Below, piece by piece: positions 19,432 through 30,575 of a stretch of DNA of 64,000 nt (position 1 is its first letter; each line of letters starts with the position of its first letter). Source of the DNA: Tritrichomonas musculus (taxonomy: Eukaryota; Parabasalia; Tritrichomonadida; Tritrichomonadidae); NCBI GenBank assembly GCA_039105265.1, contig JAPFFF010000006.1, positions 1,798,001 through 1,862,000 on the forward strand. Direction: 5' to 3'. The notes under the pieces are model-generated. The model was given only the letters and a program-made list of their open reading frames with translations, ran no database searches and was not told the origin of the DNA. Both the position numbers and the translations under genes were made by a program.

Positions 19432-20406
19432 ATGAATTCTTTTAATGCAAATAGCCCAACCATCAAGCGTCTTATGAGTGAATGGCGTAATTTACAATAT
19501 AACCCAGAAAAAGATTTTGTTGCTGGGCCAGTTGGCGATAATCTCTTCCTATGGCATTTTACAATTAAAGGCCCACGCGATACTCCCTTTGAAGGTGGAA
19601 TATATCATGGAAAAATTGTTTTTCCACAGCAATATCCATATAGTCCACCAGATATTTACTTTTTAACTCCTAACGGTAGATTCGAAACAGGAAAAAAAAT
19701 CTGTTTAACAATTACATCTTTTCATCCAGATCAATGGAATCCAGCGTGGGATGTACGAACTGCACTTACTTCAATTATAGCATTTATGCCAACTCCTGCT
19801 GAAGGAGCCGTTGGTGCAATTGATATGTCCGATGCTGATAGGCGAAAACTTGCAAAACAGAGCCATAGCTGGCATTGTAAAGAATGTAACTTAAGTATTG
19901 AACCAGATGAAATCAAAGAAAAACTCGAAAATGAATCAAATAACGAAAATAACAATACGAATACAGAAAATACAGAAGACCCTGAAAATAATGATTCAGG
20001 TCAAGATATAAATATAGAAGAAGAAGAAAATGTTGATGAAGCCGAAAAAGAAGAAGCTGATAATAATAATGATAATCATCAAAAGCCTGAACAAACAGAA
20101 AAAGAAGTTCAAATAGACAATGATGAGCATAATTCAAACCAAAATGAAGATGATTCCAAAAACCCTTCAACTGAAGAACAAGAAAAGGAACCTGAAAATG
20201 CAGAAAAGCCAGCTCAAACTGGTCCATACGTAGATGAAGATGGAATATCTCATTATAACTTTGAAGAATTGAGATCTGTTCCTTTTGAGAGCAAACAATC
20301 ATTTATTTGCATTTTAGATATACCTATTATAATTTTATTCTTTCTGCTTCTGTTTTTGATAGCAAATTCTGCTTTCAATTTTGTTCATTTTTTTGATTTT
20401 GATTAA
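19432..20406 (+). CDS. UBE2J/Ubc6-type tail-anchored ubiquitin-conjugating enzyme
   Basis: The protein has 324 residues when started at the ATG on 19432, where the UBC fold begins (SPTIKRLMSEWRNLQYNP). An in-frame ATG lies upstream at 19387 but would add a hydrophobic leader that the family lacks. The UBC core (~8-150) has PFEGGIYHGKIVFPQQYPY, the catalytic Cys at ~91 in KICLTITSFHPDQWNPAWD (the UBE2J/Ubc6 form without the HPN-type block), and SWHCKECN. A Glu/Asn-rich linker covers ~165-285, and a C-terminal membrane span lies at ~294-318 (IPIIILFFLLLFLIANSAF). Such E2s work in ER-associated degradation. Confidence 0.9.
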   Translation: MNSFNANSPTIKRLMSEWRNLQYNPEKDFVAGPVGDNLFLWHFTIKGPRDTPFEGGIYHGKIVFPQQYPYSPPDIYFLTPNGRFETGKKICLTITSFHPDQWNPAWDVRTALTSIIAFMPTPAEGAVGAIDMSDADRRKLAKQSHSWHCKECNLSIEPDEIKEKLENESNNENNNTNTENTEDPENNDSGQDINIEEEENVDEAEKEEADNNNDNHQKPEQTEKEVQIDNDEHNSNQNEDDSKNPSTEEQEKEPENAEKPAQTGPYVDEDGISHYNFEELRSVPFESKQSFICILDIPIIILFFLLLFLIANSAFNFVHFFDFD

Positions 20407-20843
20407 AAACGATAATAATAATATTAAGCACTTGTTACTCCCATAAATTAATTAATTGATTTTTTATTCTCTACCGCTTGAAAACACTGATAATCTATAG
20501 AAAGAAAATATTAAAAATCGAAAATTGTCGTTAATGTATCTTATCTCAAAAACTCATTTTAATTTTGAAAGTTTGCTTAATAAGATCGGAATAAATAATC
20601 ATTATTAATAATTAAAATATTGCCCAAAGTAATGTCAAGCATGAGAAAAAAAAGAATTTAATGTTCTATTTTTTGTGTAAATGGCGATCATTTACGCACT
20701 CAAAAAGTTGTATTACAATTTGTTGATTTTAATTGATTGAGATTGAACATGGTCAAGCAAATAATTTTCAATTAGTGGTCACAAAATTCTAAAGCAACTT
20801 TTTAATAATTCATCAAAATCTTTAGAAAATCTTGATCACAGCA
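20407..20843. other. 437-bp spacer
   Basis: AT-rich gap upstream of the helicase gene. One short hairpin is visible near 20675-20700 (gtaaatg / catttac arms). No gene. Confidence 0.35.
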
Positions 20844-22199
20844 ATGGATGTTGAAGAAAAAAATGATATTGTAAGTTTCCTTGATTTTGGTCTTGATAGA
20901 AATATAATTCATGCACTTAATGAAATGAAATTCAATAAACCAACTTTAATACAAGAGCGTACTTTAAAACCTATTTTAGAAGGCTACGATGTTTGTGGCT
21001 CTGCTATCACAGGCTCAGGAAAATCTGCAGCATTTCTCATACCAATTGTTCAAAAACTATCAAAAGTTCGATATGATCCTGGTCCAAAAGCTTTGGTCAT
21101 GTCACCAACTCGTGAATTATCTCAGCAACTCCATTCTGTATTTGAAAAAATTGCTAAATTTTCTCATCTTTCATCAGCTCTTGTAATTGGAGGTATTTCA
21201 GCAGAAGAGCAAAAAGAAAAATTAACCCCTCCTCCTGATATTATTTTTGCTACTCCAGGACGTATTGTCGATCAACTTTTTAATTCAAAAACAATCATAG
21301 GTGAAAACATAAAGGTTTATGTGCTAGATGAAGCAGATCGTTTACTCAGCAGAGGTTTCGAAGGTGATTTAACAGCAATCAATTCAAAATTGCCTGAAGA
21401 TCATCAAACTCTACTGTTTAGTGCTACAATGAGTGATCAAATTCATAAGATTATAAATAAAGTTCTTAAGAAAGACGCTGTCAAAGTCGCAATTGATATC
21501 TTTGGAGAAATATCGCCGACATTAACGCAGTATTTCATTAAAACAAAGAAAGAAGAAAAAAGACTTCCATATCTTGTTGCATTATGCAAGAATCAATGCC
21601 GTAGCAAAACTCTCGTTTTCTTTCCAACCAAAAGCCAAGCTCATCAAACATCACTACTTTTCAATTTTGCTGGAATTAAAGCAGCTGAGCTCCATGCTGA
21701 TATGCCTCAACCAGAGAGAGAAAAATCCGTTGAACTTTTCAGAAATGGTGATATAAAAATTTTACTTGCCTCTGATCTTGCATCTAGAGGACTTGATATT
21801 AAAGATATAGAATATGTTATTAACTTTACAATTCCAAATCAGATTGAAAGATACATTCATAGAGTTGGTAGAACGGCAAGAAATGGAAAAACTGGAACAG
21901 CAATCTCTTTTGTTCGGGAACCTCATGAAAAAAATATACAGCGTAAAATGGAGAAGCATAGTCGCGAAGGATCTGTTGCTGAAATGACAATACCAGAAAA
22001 TCTTTATAAAAAGGCTATTGATATCGTAAACCAATTTGATGAGAAAGTCCAAGCTGAGATAAAGAAAGAAGAAGAAGAACGAATTAAAAGAGCTGAAGAG
22101 AATGAAATAAGAAGAATGAAGCAAATACTTGATATTGAAGAGGAAATACCTACAAATGAGCCATCTCTTGATAAAAAGAAGAAAAAAAAGAAAATGTAA
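20844..22199 (+). CDS. DEAD-box RNA helicase, Drs1/DDX27-like
   Basis: The protein has 451 residues from the ATG at 20844. All helicase motifs are visible: the Q motif (F-x-x-F near the start, then KFNKPTLIQE), I (AITGSGKSAAF, ~54), Ia (SPTRELSQQ), Ib (TPGR), II as DEAD in VLDEADRLL (~162), III (SAT, ~192), IV (TLVFFPT), V (ASRGLDI) and VI (HRVGRTARNG, ~339). The C-terminus is Lys/Glu-rich and ends in poly-Lys, as in nucleolar helicases. Features such as PPDIIFATPGRIVDQL and HQTLLFSATM are closest to the Drs1/DDX27 group of 60S ribosome assembly factors. The subfamily assignment is tentative. Confidence 0.85.
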   Translation: MDVEEKNDIVSFLDFGLDRNIIHALNEMKFNKPTLIQERTLKPILEGYDVCGSAITGSGKSAAFLIPIVQKLSKVRYDPGPKALVMSPTRELSQQLHSVFEKIAKFSHLSSALVIGGISAEEQKEKLTPPPDIIFATPGRIVDQLFNSKTIIGENIKVYVLDEADRLLSRGFEGDLTAINSKLPEDHQTLLFSATMSDQIHKIINKVLKKDAVKVAIDIFGEISPTLTQYFIKTKKEEKRLPYLVALCKNQCRSKTLVFFPTKSQAHQTSLLFNFAGIKAAELHADMPQPEREKSVELFRNGDIKILLASDLASRGLDIKDIEYVINFTIPNQIERYIHRVGRTARNGKTGTAISFVREPHEKNIQRKMEKHSREGSVAEMTIPENLYKKAIDIVNQFDEKVQAEIKKEEEERIKRAEENEIRRMKQILDIEEEIPTNEPSLDKKKKKKKM

Positions 22200-22591
22200 A
22201 AAATCGAAATATTTTATTAATCAATGCATTCCTTATTTTTATTTACAATATTTATTTCCTCTATTTAAAAATTTAAATGATGTTTTGTATTTCTATAAAG
22301 CAATGTTAAATCACATATTCTCTTTCTTAATTTTTTTGAAAAATATCATATAAGATTTTAGATATTATCATATTTATTTTTCATGTATTAATTATATCGC
22401 TATTAAATGTATAGTCAATGTTTGAAAATAATACCTATTTTTTCTTATATTGTACATAATTAACCATTTATCTTAAGCGCAAGCTTGAAAATAAAGATTG
22501 TTTTTAAAGGCATTTAAAGGTCGATTGTTAAAAAAAGAAATTCAAATAATCTGAGTTTACTCCTAAAGGTTAAAAAAAATAAAAAAATTAT
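22200..22591. other. 392-bp spacer between convergent genes
   Basis: AT-rich 3' flanks of two convergent genes. A T-rich stretch follows the helicase stop. No other feature was recognised. Confidence 0.35.
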
Positions 22592-23545
22592 TTAATGATC
22601 GTACTTTTTCAACTTATTGCAATACTCCCTATATACTTTCATATCAGTTCCTGGATATACAATATCATCATCTAATAATGCTTTGTAAAATTGTTCAATT
22701 GTTGGACGATCTTCGGGATTTGGAAGAACAGCTGTTTGATATATGGCCAGGTATCCTTGCTCGCATTCGGGTGGGAAATCTTTTGAAGCTTCAAGAATTA
22801 GATCATCATTCCATTCAAGAAGTTGTTCTTTAACTTCATGAGTGCTCATTGATGATGGGAATGGAAGTTTTTTCGTTACAATTGAGTGAATAATTTGTCC
22901 GTATGCAAACACATCTGATGGGAGTGTATATGGACGGCCACTTGATTTTTCAGGAGACCGCCATATGGTTGTTCCAGATTCTCTAGTTAAGCATCCTTCA
23001 ACGCATGATTGGACAACAGAAGCATCTGAAAAATCGCAAAGTCTTGGTTCAAAATCTTTCGTCAACAAAATTTTAGTTGTTTTCAAGTTGTTATGAATAA
23101 TGTGAAGAGAATGTATGTATTTGAGTGCAGCAGTTATGCCAAAGATAACAATTGATTTTTTGGTTGGTGTCCATTCAGGAGGTGATTTGTCTTGGATTTC
23201 GAGATCAATAACATCTTGAAGAGTCATTGAACCTTCGTAATTAAAAAATAAGGCAGCTGGATATGGAACTCCATCCCTAGGAAGTGTGAATCCTTTAAAA
23301 AGTTGAATTGAAGGGTGTCTTAAACGAATTTGAATCCATACCTCATCGAGAAATTTTCGTTGGCTTGCTGGAATATCATCTGATTCAGGTGGAAATCTGA
23401 CATAAAAATCTTTTTTAAGTTTCATATGTTGAAATTTGCAAATCTTTGTGTAACTGATCTGTTCAATTGGTTCGACAGCTTCAAACTCATTCATATCCAG
23501 AAGATATCCTGGAAAATCATTTTGGACAAAAGAATTCACACTCAT
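22592..23545 (-). CDS. protein pseudokinase, trichomonad TKL-like type
   Basis: The 317-residue protein has a kinase fold but lacks key catalytic residues. The HRD segment reads HNN in IIHNNLKTTKILL (~150), losing the catalytic Asp; DFG reads DFS (CDFSDAS, ~169); there is no glycine-rich loop; and the N-lobe KLKKDFYVRF has no clear VAIK pattern. Structural landmarks persist: IRLRHPSI (alphaC-beta4), ALKYIHSL, WRSPEKS (APE equivalent), the F-helix PSDVFAYGQIIHSIVT, and RPTIEQF at the end. Such degraded TKL-like kinases are numerous in trichomonads. It probably acts as a scaffold or allosteric partner (inference). Confidence 0.8.
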   Translation of the reverse strand: MSVNSFVQNDFPGYLLDMNEFEAVEPIEQISYTKICKFQHMKLKKDFYVRFPPESDDIPASQRKFLDEVWIQIRLRHPSIQLFKGFTLPRDGVPYPAALFFNYEGSMTLQDVIDLEIQDKSPPEWTPTKKSIVIFGITAALKYIHSLHIIHNNLKTTKILLTKDFEPRLCDFSDASVVQSCVEGCLTRESGTTIWRSPEKSSGRPYTLPSDVFAYGQIIHSIVTKKLPFPSSMSTHEVKEQLLEWNDDLILEASKDFPPECEQGYLAIYQTAVLPNPEDRPTIEQFYKALLDDDIVYPGTDMKVYREYCNKLKKYDH

Positions 23546-24213
23546 TTAAAATTATTTAAATTATTTTTTAAAAATTGACTAATTTTTTTCAAAGGTGAAG
23601 ATGATTTAACCATTATATTTTATAAATTGGAGAAGGGGCAGCACTCTGCAAATCTCTATAGGATTTTTCTAAAATTATAATATTTATTTTATTAATGGAC
23701 AGATAATTGGTTTTTATTATTTTTAATCTATTCCATATGGCCAATTTTGAAATATTACATATGATCATTTTGAAAAGGACATGTGAGATGAAATTTGTTT
23801 TGAAGAAGAAAAATATGAGAAATTTAACACAAAAAAGATGTATAAAAGAGAGAGTGGGGGTACATTGAAATTACGGGTTATTTTCTTATTAAAGCGCTTT
23901 AATTTATATTATATGTATTTATTAAGTTTATATTTATTAATTATATTTAAATTTATTAGTATAAATCAAAGATAAAAAATAAATAAATTAATATTTTTTT
24001 TTGTATGGTTTATTATATAAATGATTCAAAATTTCATAAGCAAATTGAAATATATAAATTTTAAAAAATATAAATATCCATAGTATTATTAATATTATTT
24101 TATTTTAATTATATTTATATATATGATGATTGAAATATGTTTGAATGAATTTAAAAGTATTTTTTATTTAATTTTTGTAAATAACATGAGATAATATAAT
24201 AAAAGATGAGTAG

Positions 24214-24312
24214 TTGTTGATTGGAATGATGATGGAGCAGTTATTGATTGGAGTGATGATGGAGCAGTTGTTGATTGGAGTGATGATGGAGTAGTTGTTG
24301 ATAGAGGTGATG
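24214..24312. repeat. 27-bp tandem repeat, 3.7 copies
   Basis: Units at 24214, 24241, 24268 and 24295 (core ttgttgattggagtgatgat) differ by one or two bases. On the minus strand they read as Ser/Thr/Pro-rich nonapeptides of the type LQSTTAPSS. The enclosing minus-strand frame has no other support as a gene. Confidence 0.75.
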
Positions 24313-24421
24313 TTTTAAAAAAGTTCTTTAAAACAAATATCCAAGAACTCGTTGAGTATTGGACTATTTTTACGTTTAGCAACTGTTAGGTTATCTGGCT
24401 TTACAACTTTTTCACTTGCTT

Positions 24422-24592
24422 TCACATAATCTGGTTTTCATGTTCATTGTATACTGTAATATTATTTTCTCGTAAAATTTCTGACATTATTTTGATGTTT
24501 TGCTTGTACCATTGAATAGATTTTTTCAATTCAGCAATTGTTGCTTTTAACTGCGAAATTTGGCCTAGATAGGGAAGAACAAAGTTATTCAT
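24422..24592 (-). pseudogene. 56-aa helical coding remnant
   Basis: An ATG-started minus-strand frame (MNNFVLPYLGQISQLKATIA at the start) has a heptad-like leucine/isoleucine pattern. Just downstream, in another frame, a second coding-like stretch (KASEKVVKPDNLTVAKRKNS) runs to about 24320. This looks like one decayed gene with an internal shift. It lies inside the 1.45-kb inverted-repeat unit. The family was not recognised. Confidence 0.3.
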
Positions 24593-26569
24593 TTATATTA
24601 CTTGTAAAGTATTGAAAAATGAGTATAACTATGAAATTGCTAATAAACATTTTAATTTTTGAAATGCATTTCAAAATCAATAATTTTTTTATTTTGTTAA
24701 ATTATTTAAATAAAATAATAATTATCAAAATAATAAATTAATTATATTTTAGAGTTTTGAAAATTAGTATTTTTATAGAATAAAAACTAAGTACATCAAA
24801 TATATAAGCATTTTTAATTTCATAGAAACAAACAATTAAAACTTTCACAAAATATTATATGAGAACATTTAAAAATGGTTTTCATACTCAAAAAAAGTAT
24901 TGAATTTTCCAAAAAAAACCTTTCAAAAAAAAAAATAATTTATCAATTTTTTGCACGTTAGAGCAAACTTTTCATTCAATTTTGTCGATTTTCGTGAGGC
25001 CATAAAAAGAAATTTTGCTAGCCAAATTTAAATATTATGGAACTAATCTAAACTAATCTTCTTATATTTTCATTTTTCTCATTTTGGCTATTTGATGACC
25101 GGTCAATCTTTCTAAATATGATCATGCGAATTATTACAAAAATATAGATAAATTTTCGAGTAAACGTTCTGTAATTATTTTCTTTATCATATGATAAAAA
25201 TAAATGCTAAGACTTACTATCAACATCATTTTCTTTTACCTAAAAAAAAGAGTCGAAAAATTGAATAAAGACGTTAAAAAGTTCAATGTACCGCCACTCT
25301 TAAAAGAGTCAAAAAAAACCACATACAAATATTTGATGGAATTGTTTATTATTGAATAAAAATAAATGGGAATGCAGTTATTTCAAATGCATTTATACAA
25401 ATCTTTCCGATAAAAATTAACATATTGGAATAATTCAGTTTATTTAGATATTTATTAATAATTGCATATATAAATTAAATCTTTTGATTAAAAATAGTAG
25501 ATATTTGATAGAGAATTCGTAATTTTGTAAAAGGGCAATAGATAAAAGCCGCCGAGTAAAATAATACCATTATTATTAACGCTTGCTCTATAAATGATAA
25601 AAATTCAAGAGATATCTAAGAATCTTATTTTTAATTAATAATAACTAGACAAAAAAATGCTATTCTTTGAAAGCAAAACATTGTCGGTATTTTTTAAAAA
25701 AAGACTTAGTGGCTCTATTTAAAAATAAAGGCGGAGAACAGTAAAGCTTTGATAGAGATAATAATCATTTCATCTAACATGTCATATTCAAAAAAAAAAA
25801 ATTCTGATATCAGAAATTTTATAAAAATTGAAAACATAAATATACAAAAATTGGCCATATGATTTGGAAGAATATTTTGGATATAATATCTTCAATCGAT
25901 ATTACAATATATAAAAAACCTGATATAAAATCGTATAGAAATCTAAGTCACTATCAAGATGTTAATTTTCTGAAGAAAAAGCAGTTTTTCTCTCAAAAAT
26001 AAAATAACTAAACATATATATATTCATAAATATTAAATATTTTTTTACGAAATTAGTATTATTATTATTAAATATATGTAATAGTATATAAATATAATTA
26101 TCAACTCTCAAATTCTCGTATTTAATGGAAAAGCGGATTTGACACCTGAGTGAAACCCCCTCTTAAATTGGCCATACAAAAATAATTGAGTATTGGTTAT
26201 GTCACTAAAAAACAGCAATGTAGGTATAAAATATAATGCTTCTTTTTATATATGTGTTTTTTCAATATGAACAATTTTTTATTGATTTGATGAATTTTTG
26301 AATAATTAAGCCAATTCGCTGGAAAAAATTATTGGCAATATTTCTCGAAAGAAGCTCTTAAACAATAACATCAAAATTGAGAAAAAAAAAAGTTATCATT
26401 TAATTGGAATTGTAAAGAGGAAAACAGGAGATAACAATCTTTCAATTCTTTTTACATTTTGACAATGTGTAAATTGAAAGTTATAACTCCTTAAAAAAAA
26501 AAATATAAAAAAAATTTAAAAATATAATTTTTATGAGATGGAAACTTTAGGATAAATCAATAATTTGAT

Positions 26570-27964
26570 TTAGACTTTACGTGCATGAAGGTGAGTGTGG
26601 AGGGTTTCGTGTGCCTTGTGGCTAAAGTAATGACCTTCAAGGAATCTATCATAGCATTCATTAAGTTCGGCGTTATTGTGAGATGCGTGTTCCTTTGATT
26701 GATCATCAATTTGGTAAACGGCATCAAGTCTCTTTTGGATTGCTTTCTTGGTTTTAGCACGGGTTGATCCACCACCACAAACGCATCCTCCTGGGCAAGC
26801 CATAACTTCAATAAACTTAACATTCTTAACGTCTTCGTCTCCATTGCGGACTTTCTTGATAAGCTTTTTAGCATTAGCAATGCCTTGTGTAACAGCAACT
26901 GAAACAGGTTTTCCGCCAATGTCAACTGTGGCAATTTTAATTCCATCAAGACCACGAACAGCTTTAACGTGATAGTCGGCCATTTCATTTCCTGTAATAA
27001 GTTTATAAGCTGTACGTAAAGCGGCTTCCATAACACCACCAGATCCGCAGAAGATAGCACCAGCACCAGTAGATTCAGCATATAATGTATCGAATGGAGT
27101 ATCTGGAAGCTTCTTGAAATTGATCTTAGCTTTCTTAATCATTCTCATTAATTCACGGGTTGTGATAACATAATCTGTTTCTTTGAGTCCTTCTTTGGTA
27201 CGAAGTTGTGGACGTTCAATTTCGTCTTTCTTTGCTGTGCATGGCATGATAGCAACATTGAAAATATCAGATGGGTTGATATTTTTAACCTTGGGGAAAT
27301 CTTGTTTGATGGCTGCACTTAACATACCCATTGGTGAGCGGCATGATGAAAGTTGTGGGATAAGTTCTGGGTCTGATTGTTCAACATAGTTAATCCAAGC
27401 AGGGCAGCATGATGTGAACATTGGAAGTGGTCCAAAGTTTGGATCTGTGAGTCTTTTAACAAGTTCTGATGCTTCTTCAACAATTGTCATATCAGCTGAG
27501 AAGTTTGTATCGAAAACGTATTGGAATCCAAGTTTTTTGAGGGCAGTAACCATTTTACCAGTGCTGATGGTTCCTGGTGGAAGTCCAAGAGCGTCTGATA
27601 AGTTGATTCTGACAGCTGGAGCTGTTTGGCAAACAGTAACCTTTCCTTGTGGATTCTTGAGAACTGCTTCAACATCTGAAATTTGATCTTTTTCAGCAAT
27701 AGAGCCTGGTCCACAAACAAGTGTGCACTGGCCGCATTTGATGCAATTTGTTTGATCAAGGGTTTTTCCTGAAGCGGTTGAAACAAGTTTCTTATCGCCA
27801 ACTTTTGCAAGTTTAAGAACACTTTGTCCTGCAACAGTCTTGCAAGCTTTAACGCAAAGGCCGCAAGCAATGCATTTTGAGCGATCAATTACAATTGAGC
27901 TTGTTGTGAAATCGGGTGAAGGCGATGCTTTTGCAAAAGAGCGAACGTTTGATGAGCTCAACAT
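26570..27964 (-). CDS. hydrogenosomal [FeFe]-hydrogenase
   Basis: The protein has 464 residues from the ATG at 27964. The N-terminus MLSSSNVRSFAKAS is a classic short hydrogenosomal presequence (Met-Leu-Ser start, Arg near the presumed cleavage site). Two [4Fe-4S] ferredoxin-type clusters follow: CIACGLCVKAC (31-41) and CIKCGQCTLVC (74-84). The H-cluster motifs are L1 TSCCPAW (~184), L2 MPCTAKKDE (~240) and L3 ACPGGCVCGGG (~388). The short C-terminal domain ends HLHARKV. The enzyme makes H2 from ferredoxin electrons in hydrogenosomes. It is the short form without N-terminal [2Fe-2S] or NuoE/F-like parts. Codon use is less AT-rich than neighbouring genes, suggesting high expression (inference). 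Confidence 0.95.
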   Translation of the reverse strand: MLSSSNVRSFAKASPSPDFTTSSIVIDRSKCIACGLCVKACKTVAGQSVLKLAKVGDKKLVSTASGKTLDQTNCIKCGQCTLVCGPGSIAEKDQISDVEAVLKNPQGKVTVCQTAPAVRINLSDALGLPPGTISTGKMVTALKKLGFQYVFDTNFSADMTIVEEASELVKRLTDPNFGPLPMFTSCCPAWINYVEQSDPELIPQLSSCRSPMGMLSAAIKQDFPKVKNINPSDIFNVAIMPCTAKKDEIERPQLRTKEGLKETDYVITTRELMRMIKKAKINFKKLPDTPFDTLYAESTGAGAIFCGSGGVMEAALRTAYKLITGNEMADYHVKAVRGLDGIKIATVDIGGKPVSVAVTQGIANAKKLIKKVRNGDEDVKNVKFIEVMACPGGCVCGGGSTRAKTKKAIQKRLDAVYQIDDQSKEHASHNNAELNECYDRFLEGHYFSHKAHETLHTHLHARKV

Positions 27965-28223
27965 TGGGTTCTGGAATAAAGTGATTCGTTTATTCAAAAA
28001 GTTTATTAATTAATGGCCAATTTATATTGAAAAAAAATTGGATAATAGAAATATTGAAATGTTCTGAATTTTTTGGGTTTCTTTTGAAATTATTTTAATT
28101 TAATTCAACCATCAATTTCTATTCAAAATTCTATTGTTTGAATGATGCGTTTCGATTTTCTAAGAAATTTGGATGAAAAAAATTGAAATGAAATACGAAA
28201 ATCAGTTTTTTAAAAAAGAATTA

Positions 28224-28260
28224 AGGTACAAATGAAGTACATTAAGTAACCGCTATTTTT
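28224..28260 (+). repeat. lone end of the AGGTACAAAT MITE family
   Basis: The sequence from 28224 (after TA) reads aggtacaaatgaagtac, then a stretch ending agtaaccgc. It matches the left end of the complete element at 32010-32259 (aggtacaaatccagtacg and the same agtaaccgc). No matching right end was found nearby, so this is a solo or truncated copy. Confidence 0.55.
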
Positions 28261-28811
28261 TTTGAAACTAATTTTGAATAAAATCAAAGGTACCGAAACT
28301 CTGTATGCTGGGGTAAATCGAACTTTAGGATTGCTTTTGATTCTTTATATTTTATATATATAATTATAATAAATTTGTGCAGGTTTTCACAGATAGAATT
28401 TTTTTATAATTTGTTTGTTCGCGAGATATTAATGTTTTTTGGAATTTTATTTCAAAAAGTGAAAATTAAAAGATTTTCAAATTTCAAAATGTAACTGCGA
28501 TATATTGTAATATTTATAATATAATCATTATATTATGTATTTTTATATTTTATATAATTTATATAATGATAATTTAATTATATATTTCAATCATATTTGC
28601 TATATATTAATATTTGAATATTTTATAAAATTGAATTCATAGAAATGAGAAAATTTTCAAATTTCAAATTGTAGCTAATATATACAATATTGTTAATATT
28701 TATATTATTATATTATTATTTATATGGGTTTTAATTTTATGTTATTGTCTTAAAAATAATATAATTTTATTTTATAAATTTATATATTCATATATTCATA
28801 TTTATATAATA

Positions 28812-30363
28812 AAAGGAGAACGAAGACGGTTTTTCTTGTACGTTAAAAAATATATTAAAATGATTTTATATAATTAATTAATAGTCATTTTTTCGATATT
28901 TGTTAATATTAATATTTTTTAATCATATTTAAATGAATTTGCATTATTATAAATACATTTATTGTTCAAATAATGGAAATTATATGTTATCAGTATCTGA
29001 TTTTGATAAATAGGTATGTGAAATTAAGAAATCGTTTATATAAAAGATTAGTGATGGCATTATAACCCAATTGACCCTGCCAGAAAAGAAATTCAGCGTA
29101 TGAATTTTTATTTATTTTATAAGAAAGAAAAAATAATCATTAAATGTTTTTTGAAAGATTTTGAATAAATTATTTATTTCTATTCAATTACTCTCAATTA
29201 AAATATTTATTTGAGATAATTTCTTTTTTTTTTAGAATTTTATTTATTTTATTTATGGATAATTTATTCAATATAAACTTATTACAATGGCAATTATATT
29301 ATTATTATATTTATATATGTTTATATATAGAATATAAAATATAAATATTTTATTTATATAATGATAAAAATAGTTCAATTTTTCATTCTCAATCATCAAT
29401 AAGAAATTTTAAATTAAATATAATCGTCCAAGAGTCAATTTTGAACACAATTTCATAAAAAATAAATCTTTCATATTCAATTATTAATTTTCATGAAATT
29501 CCATCAAACAATGTATTAAAGTATAATTTTTCTTATAAAACATTTGTATTTCTTTATCATTAAATCTGTATTTATATTAATTTATCAAAATGAAGCCTAT
29601 TAATAAATAATTTTATTATAATTTTAATATTTATTAAAATAAGCAAGTTTTATTAATTATTACATAAGTAATAAGTAATATTTCACACCTTTACTTTGCT
29701 ATTTTAGCCTTTTTCCTCAATCTAATATATCTTATATTTTGGCTTCAAATTTGAAATATATCATATAAAAATCCAATATTTAATCAATTTAACAGGCTGG
29801 GTAAGCTCTTTTAATTTTTTTTTAGATTTGAAAAAAATATTTATAAAAAATATACTAAATAATTAAGCATAACATTTTAGTATGTCATTATATAAAAATA
29901 TAATAGTAAAAAAAGTGATTTATGTCATTTTTGTTAAGATAAAATAAAAATGAAAGAGATTATTTTATATAGTTTTAATTCAATTTTTTAAAAAAATAAA
30001 ATGTTATTATCTTATTATATTTTTATAAACTCTATATAATATCACATGATATAGTTTGTATACAATATAAAATAAATTGATAAAATCATAAACTATGAAA
30101 AATAATTATACAGGTGGCACAGATTCTTTGTAACAATTTTGATATCTAAATGTTACAAGAAATTGAATTAAAAATCTATCTTAACAATTCAATTTATTAA
30201 CTTTTTCATAACTTTTATTGTTATTTTGTGAATATCTTTGTTTCCCTACGATATTTCTTTTTGGTTTCTTATTAAGAATTATTCAATATATAATATTATA
30301 TTTATATTTATATAAAATAACTCGAAAAAAATCTTTGTCATAACCGTCTCTCCGTTCTCCTTT
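28812..30363. repeat. inverted pair AAAGGAGAACG, 1.55 kb apart
   Basis: aaaggagaacgaagacgg at 28812 pairs with the reverse complement of ccgtctctccgttctccttt ending at 30363, with small indels. Both lie next to TATATAA-type sequence. They may be the TIRs of one long decayed element or two separate solo ends. No transposase frame lies between them. Confidence 0.4.
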
Positions 30364-30575
30364 ATATAATATTAAAAATTGAATTTATAGAATATTGAAT
30401 TGACTGCAAATTTCAAAATGTAGGAATAATATATTATAATAATAGCAGTAACAAAATATATTTATATTATATATAGTTATAATTATATTTACAAATACTT
30501 AAAATAAACATGCATATAGAAATGCTAAATATTAACAGAAATAATGCATTTTTAAAAAAAGTATTAAAATTGATA

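Larger units (their letters stand above)
23851..25300. repeat. inverted-repeat unit, about 1.45 kb
   Basis: The left arm agagtgggggtacattgaa (23851-23869) matches the reverse complement of ttcaatgtaccgccactct (25282-25300) with one mismatch in 19. Such GC-bearing matches are rare in this background. The unit encloses a tandem repeat and a coding remnant on the minus strand. It is probably a decayed TIR element without a transposase gene. A TA flank is seen on the right side only. Confidence 0.45.
23546..26569. other. 3-kb gene-poor region
   Basis: Very AT-rich DNA with no intact gene. It holds a 1.45-kb inverted-repeat unit, a 27-bp tandem repeat and a short coding remnant, listed separately. 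Around 23625-23650 and 26125-26155 there are two diverged, oppositely oriented GC-richer patches that might be ends of a larger old element; the match is weak. Confidence 0.4.

Noticed and set aside
20832-20843. Upstream start for the DEAD-box gene
   Set aside because: The codon at 20832 is TTG; the first ATG is at 20844. The same applies to the hydrogenase (TTG at 27997, true ATG at 27964).
23625-26155. Possible TIR pair framing 2.5 kb upstream of the hydrogenase gene
   Set aside because: The two GC-richer patches (23625-23650 and 26125-26155) align only with several gaps, and no flanking duplication is visible.
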